Under the pieces are notes generated by a model. That model did not search any database, was not told the DNA's origin, and saw only the letters and a list, made by a program, of their open reading frames with translations. From JBOFSQ01 sp051651625 (GTDB taxonomy: Bacteria; Planctomycetota; Planctomycetia; Pirellulales; Thermoguttaceae): DNA of 41,673 nt. Below, one piece after another: positions 39,731 through 41,673 of the stretch. A program made the translations under genes and the position numbers. Position 1 is the first letter of the stretch; every line of letters starts with the position of its first letter. The stretch spans positions 1 through 41,673 of the forward strand of contig JBOFSQ010000100.1 of the NCBI GenBank assembly GCA_051651625.1, in the 5' to 3' direction.

Positions 39731-41266
39731 CTACTTCCCAATTCTCACCGTCTCGACGAAGTCGGCGTCGGCGAAGCCGAACGATTCTAGCATCCCAGCC
39801 TCGACGACAAAGACAACCATAACTTGATTGCCAACCGGATCAGTGAGAAGATAATAAACCCAACGAAGTACAAGATCGTCGGAAGTTCCATCGAGAACGA
39901 CGCGGTATTCTTTGTAACCAACTTCGGAGGCGTACTCGTCGGCGGCGACAACGCGGGCCGATGCGCTAACGAGTCCTTTGGCAAGGTCGTCGGCGAACTT
40001 CGCCAGCGGTGTGACCTTTTCCGGTGCGACTTGTCCGGCGTCGGCGACGGTACACTGCGCAACAAGTTCGCCTTTTCGCATCAGCCGCAGAATCGTCTCT
40101 TGCGGCGAGTCGTTGAAGATGTACCAGTCGCGGTCGTGCTGGAATCGCCAGCCGCCTTCATTCCCAGAGTAAGCGAGTCGAACGAGCGGTTCCTGCGGAT
40201 CGGTCTTGATCGACGCGACTCGGTCATCGGTGAGCGACTGCGGTTCCGCGTCGGGCGAAATTTTAATCTGGATACGCGCCGCGATCTCCATCGCTGGCCC
40301 AACGTAACTCATCGAACGATTCTCATCAACAACCATACCGACCCAGTTAACGCGATCCGTTTTGAGGTCGAACTGTAGTTTGGCCTTGAGCGACATCTCC
40401 GTCGCCGCACCGAGACAGACGCCTTCAACTTCGCCAACGATGTCGATCATCGCAAGGTCGTCAGCGATGGCGGTGAGCGTTGCGGTGACGGTCGCTGAAG
40501 TAATCGCGTCGATTGAGAGAAATGCTTGAACGGTGTCGCGGTCAATCTCCCACGAGTCGCCAATCGCAACTCGCTTCGTCGGCAGAAGACGGTCGATGGC
40601 GAGCGTATTTGCCGGTATGTCTTCGATCAGCAAAAACTGGTCGGCCTTGAGCGGCCCTTGCGGCGAGAACAAAATCGCGCGATTGTTGTCACACCGCGCG
40701 ACAATCGTTCGCCGCTGCGCGTCGAGTTCGGGAGTTTTGAGAGTCTCGCCGAACTTCAGCTTCGCCTTCGCCAAGTTGTATTGACGTACCGCAACACTCG
40801 CACCGCGGTTTTTAACTTCAAGTGTTCGTTCCTCGAAACGGAATCCCGCGACGATCTCCATCGGCGCGTTTTGCGCCTTCGCGTTTTCATCGACTTGCCG
40901 AACCGTCCCACTCGCCTCAAGCAACATCTCGACGAGATCGGTCGAACTTTTAGTTCGCGCCGATTGCAGGAGAAACGTCGTGTCGGGAAGTTCTGCTTCG
41001 GTGTCGCCAGCGGACTTTGTAAACGCCGACCGCGCATCGGAGATACGAATCACGTCCTCTTCGGGCGTTGTCGTCTCCTTCGTTTCCACCTTTTCTGTCA
41101 GCGGAATCGGCGTTATGGCGACAGCACGCGGACGCGCCACCCGTTCGTGCGGCGGCACAACAACCGGCGTTGCTGGCGCATCGGTCGGCGCAGCTACGAG
41201 CGACGTAACCGACACAAATACAATCAGTACAAAAATCAAAACAAGGCGGATGAGAAATGAAGTCAT
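39731..41266 (-). CDS. Exported protein of unknown function
   Basis: The 511-residue product has a signal peptide (LIRLVLIFVLIVFVSVTSLV), a proline-rich segment and a long body without a motif I can name. Readable parts include FLLIEDIPANTLAIDRLLPT, KRVAIGDSWEIDRDTVQAFL, LKAKLQFDLKTDRVNWVGMV and GGWRFQHDRDWYIFNDSPQE near the end. The alternating strands suggest a beta-rich periplasmic or surface protein. Its ATG overlaps the stop of the preceding gene (ATGA), so the two are coupled. Confidence 0.7.
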   Translation of the reverse strand: MTSFLIRLVLIFVLIVFVSVTSLVAAPTDAPATPVVVPPHERVARPRAVAITPIPLTEKVETKETTTPEEDVIRISDARSAFTKSAGDTEAELPDTTFLLQSARTKSSTDLVEMLLEASGTVRQVDENAKAQNAPMEIVAGFRFEERTLEVKNRGASVAVRQYNLAKAKLKFGETLKTPELDAQRRTIVARCDNNRAILFSPQGPLKADQFLLIEDIPANTLAIDRLLPTKRVAIGDSWEIDRDTVQAFLSIDAITSATVTATLTAIADDLAMIDIVGEVEGVCLGAATEMSLKAKLQFDLKTDRVNWVGMVVDENRSMSYVGPAMEIAARIQIKISPDAEPQSLTDDRVASIKTDPQEPLVRLAYSGNEGGWRFQHDRDWYIFNDSPQETILRLMRKGELVAQCTVADAGQVAPEKVTPLAKFADDLAKGLVSASARVVAADEYASEVGYKEYRVVLDGTSDDLVLRWVYYLLTDPVGNQVMVVFVVEAGMLESFGFADADFVETVRIGK

Positions 41267-41673
41267 TGGACGTTTGGAGTTGGTGTGTTTTTGTTTGGAA
41301 TCCGGTACGCGGTTTGGATGATGCGCGGTTCGCTGATCGGTTCAGTCGGAATCGGCGAGACCGGCGTGAGCGAAACTGGCGGGAATGTGTGTGGTTGTTC
41401 TGGAGCGTCGTCGTACTGCGCACCATACGGCGCACTCGGCGCGTCGTACTCGCAGTTACACGCGGCGTTGGCCGCGTGCGAAACGCCGGTTGCTATCGCT
41501 TGCGGCGTGATTTTCTTTTTCGGCGTGAGGCACGAAAACAGCGACTTCTTTTCCGGCTGCGTCGCGCGGTAGTATTCGGAAAGGTCAACGTCGCTCGGCG
41601 AACTCACGATGCAGTCGTCGAGGCAATCGCCGCTGATGCAATCGCTTCCGAGTCCGTCGCCGAAACTCGGCAG
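41263..41673 (-). CDS. Proline-rich protein, 5' end outside the window
   Basis: The frame is open to the window edge, so the start may lie outside; a GTG at 41607 is an internal candidate. The readable part has a Cys/Asp-rich stretch (DCISGDCLDDCIVSSPSDVD), then LFSCLTPKKKITPQAIATGV, HAANAACNCEYDAPSAPYGA and a Pro/Thr/Ser-rich end. I do not recognise the family. Its stop overlaps the ATG of the next gene (ATGA), suggesting an operon of exported or surface proteins. Confidence 0.6.
   Translation of the reverse strand: MPSFGDGLGSDCISGDCLDDCIVSSPSDVDLSEYYRATQPEKKSLFSCLTPKKKITPQAIATGVSHAANAACNCEYDAPSAPYGAQYDDAPEQPHTFPPVSLTPVSPIPTEPISEPRIIQTAYRIPNKNTPTPNVQ

Overview
The window looks like chromosomal DNA of a planctomycete. 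The reasons are three DUF1559-type genes (two with prepilin-like N-termini, one fused), a stand-alone GAP1-N2 protein, many small planctomycete-style lipoproteins, and an EF-Tu whose switch I region reads KTVTI instead of RGITI. kdsB, a secretin and lipobox proteins indicate a Gram-negative-type envelope. All assignments were made by reading the sequence; no database search was run.

Layout. 1-141: C-terminus of an MBOAT acyltransferase. 335-4688 (+): HDOD protein, membrane-anchored GAP1-N2 protein and HAD hydrolase. 4699-8773 (+): an accessory patch. It has three copies of one leader/zinc-ribbon start, a PIN-toxin module whose antitoxin sits inside the remains of one copy, a zinc-ribbon/CD225/DUF1559 fusion, a stand-alone zinc-ribbon/CD225 protein, a DUF3791/DUF3990 (ADP-ribosyltransferase-fold) module and a DUF2752 membrane protein. 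8615-16040: CheX (-), orphan nqrA (+), a DUF1559/DUF1559/lipoprotein unit (-) whose first gene carries a run of 13 G, then a BON-type protein (+) and a lipoprotein (-) whose 3' ends overlap. 16074-19250 (-): a secretin. 19585-25660 (-): the translation cluster tRNA-Thr, Tyr, Gly, Thr, tuf, tRNA-Trp, secE, nusG, rplK, rplA, rplJ, rplL, closed by a strong terminator. 25683-34239 (-): kdsB, a propeller-like lipoprotein, a family 2 glycosyltransferase, an operon of three zinc-ribbon methyltransferases around a frameshifted family 1 glycosyltransferase, and an MNT/HEPN toxin-antitoxin pair. 34539-38910 (+): GAF-HlyD fusion protein, fhs and a small lipoprotein. 38963-41673 (-): Rieske protein and two exported proteins of unknown role, the last one cut by the window edge.

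Three kinds of dispersed DNA run through the window. The first is a roughly 100-bp element (called R100 here) with several small palindromes; copies lie in the tRNA operon, directly before kdsB, inside a lipoprotein gene and between convergent genes. The second is a roughly 146-bp element with 17-bp terminal inverted repeats flanked by TA, which looks like a MITE; one complete and three partial copies are present. The third is a set of short cgtcattcccgc-type palindromes.

The most interesting area is 4.7-8.2 kb. A toxin-antitoxin module appears to have landed in one of three tandem zinc-ribbon gene copies, so the antitoxin now begins by translational coupling to a 17-residue zinc-ribbon stub and ends with the C-terminus of a DUF1559 protein. 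Beside it are an unusual zinc-ribbon/CD225/DUF1559 fusion and a coupled three-gene module around a predicted ADP-ribosyltransferase fold.
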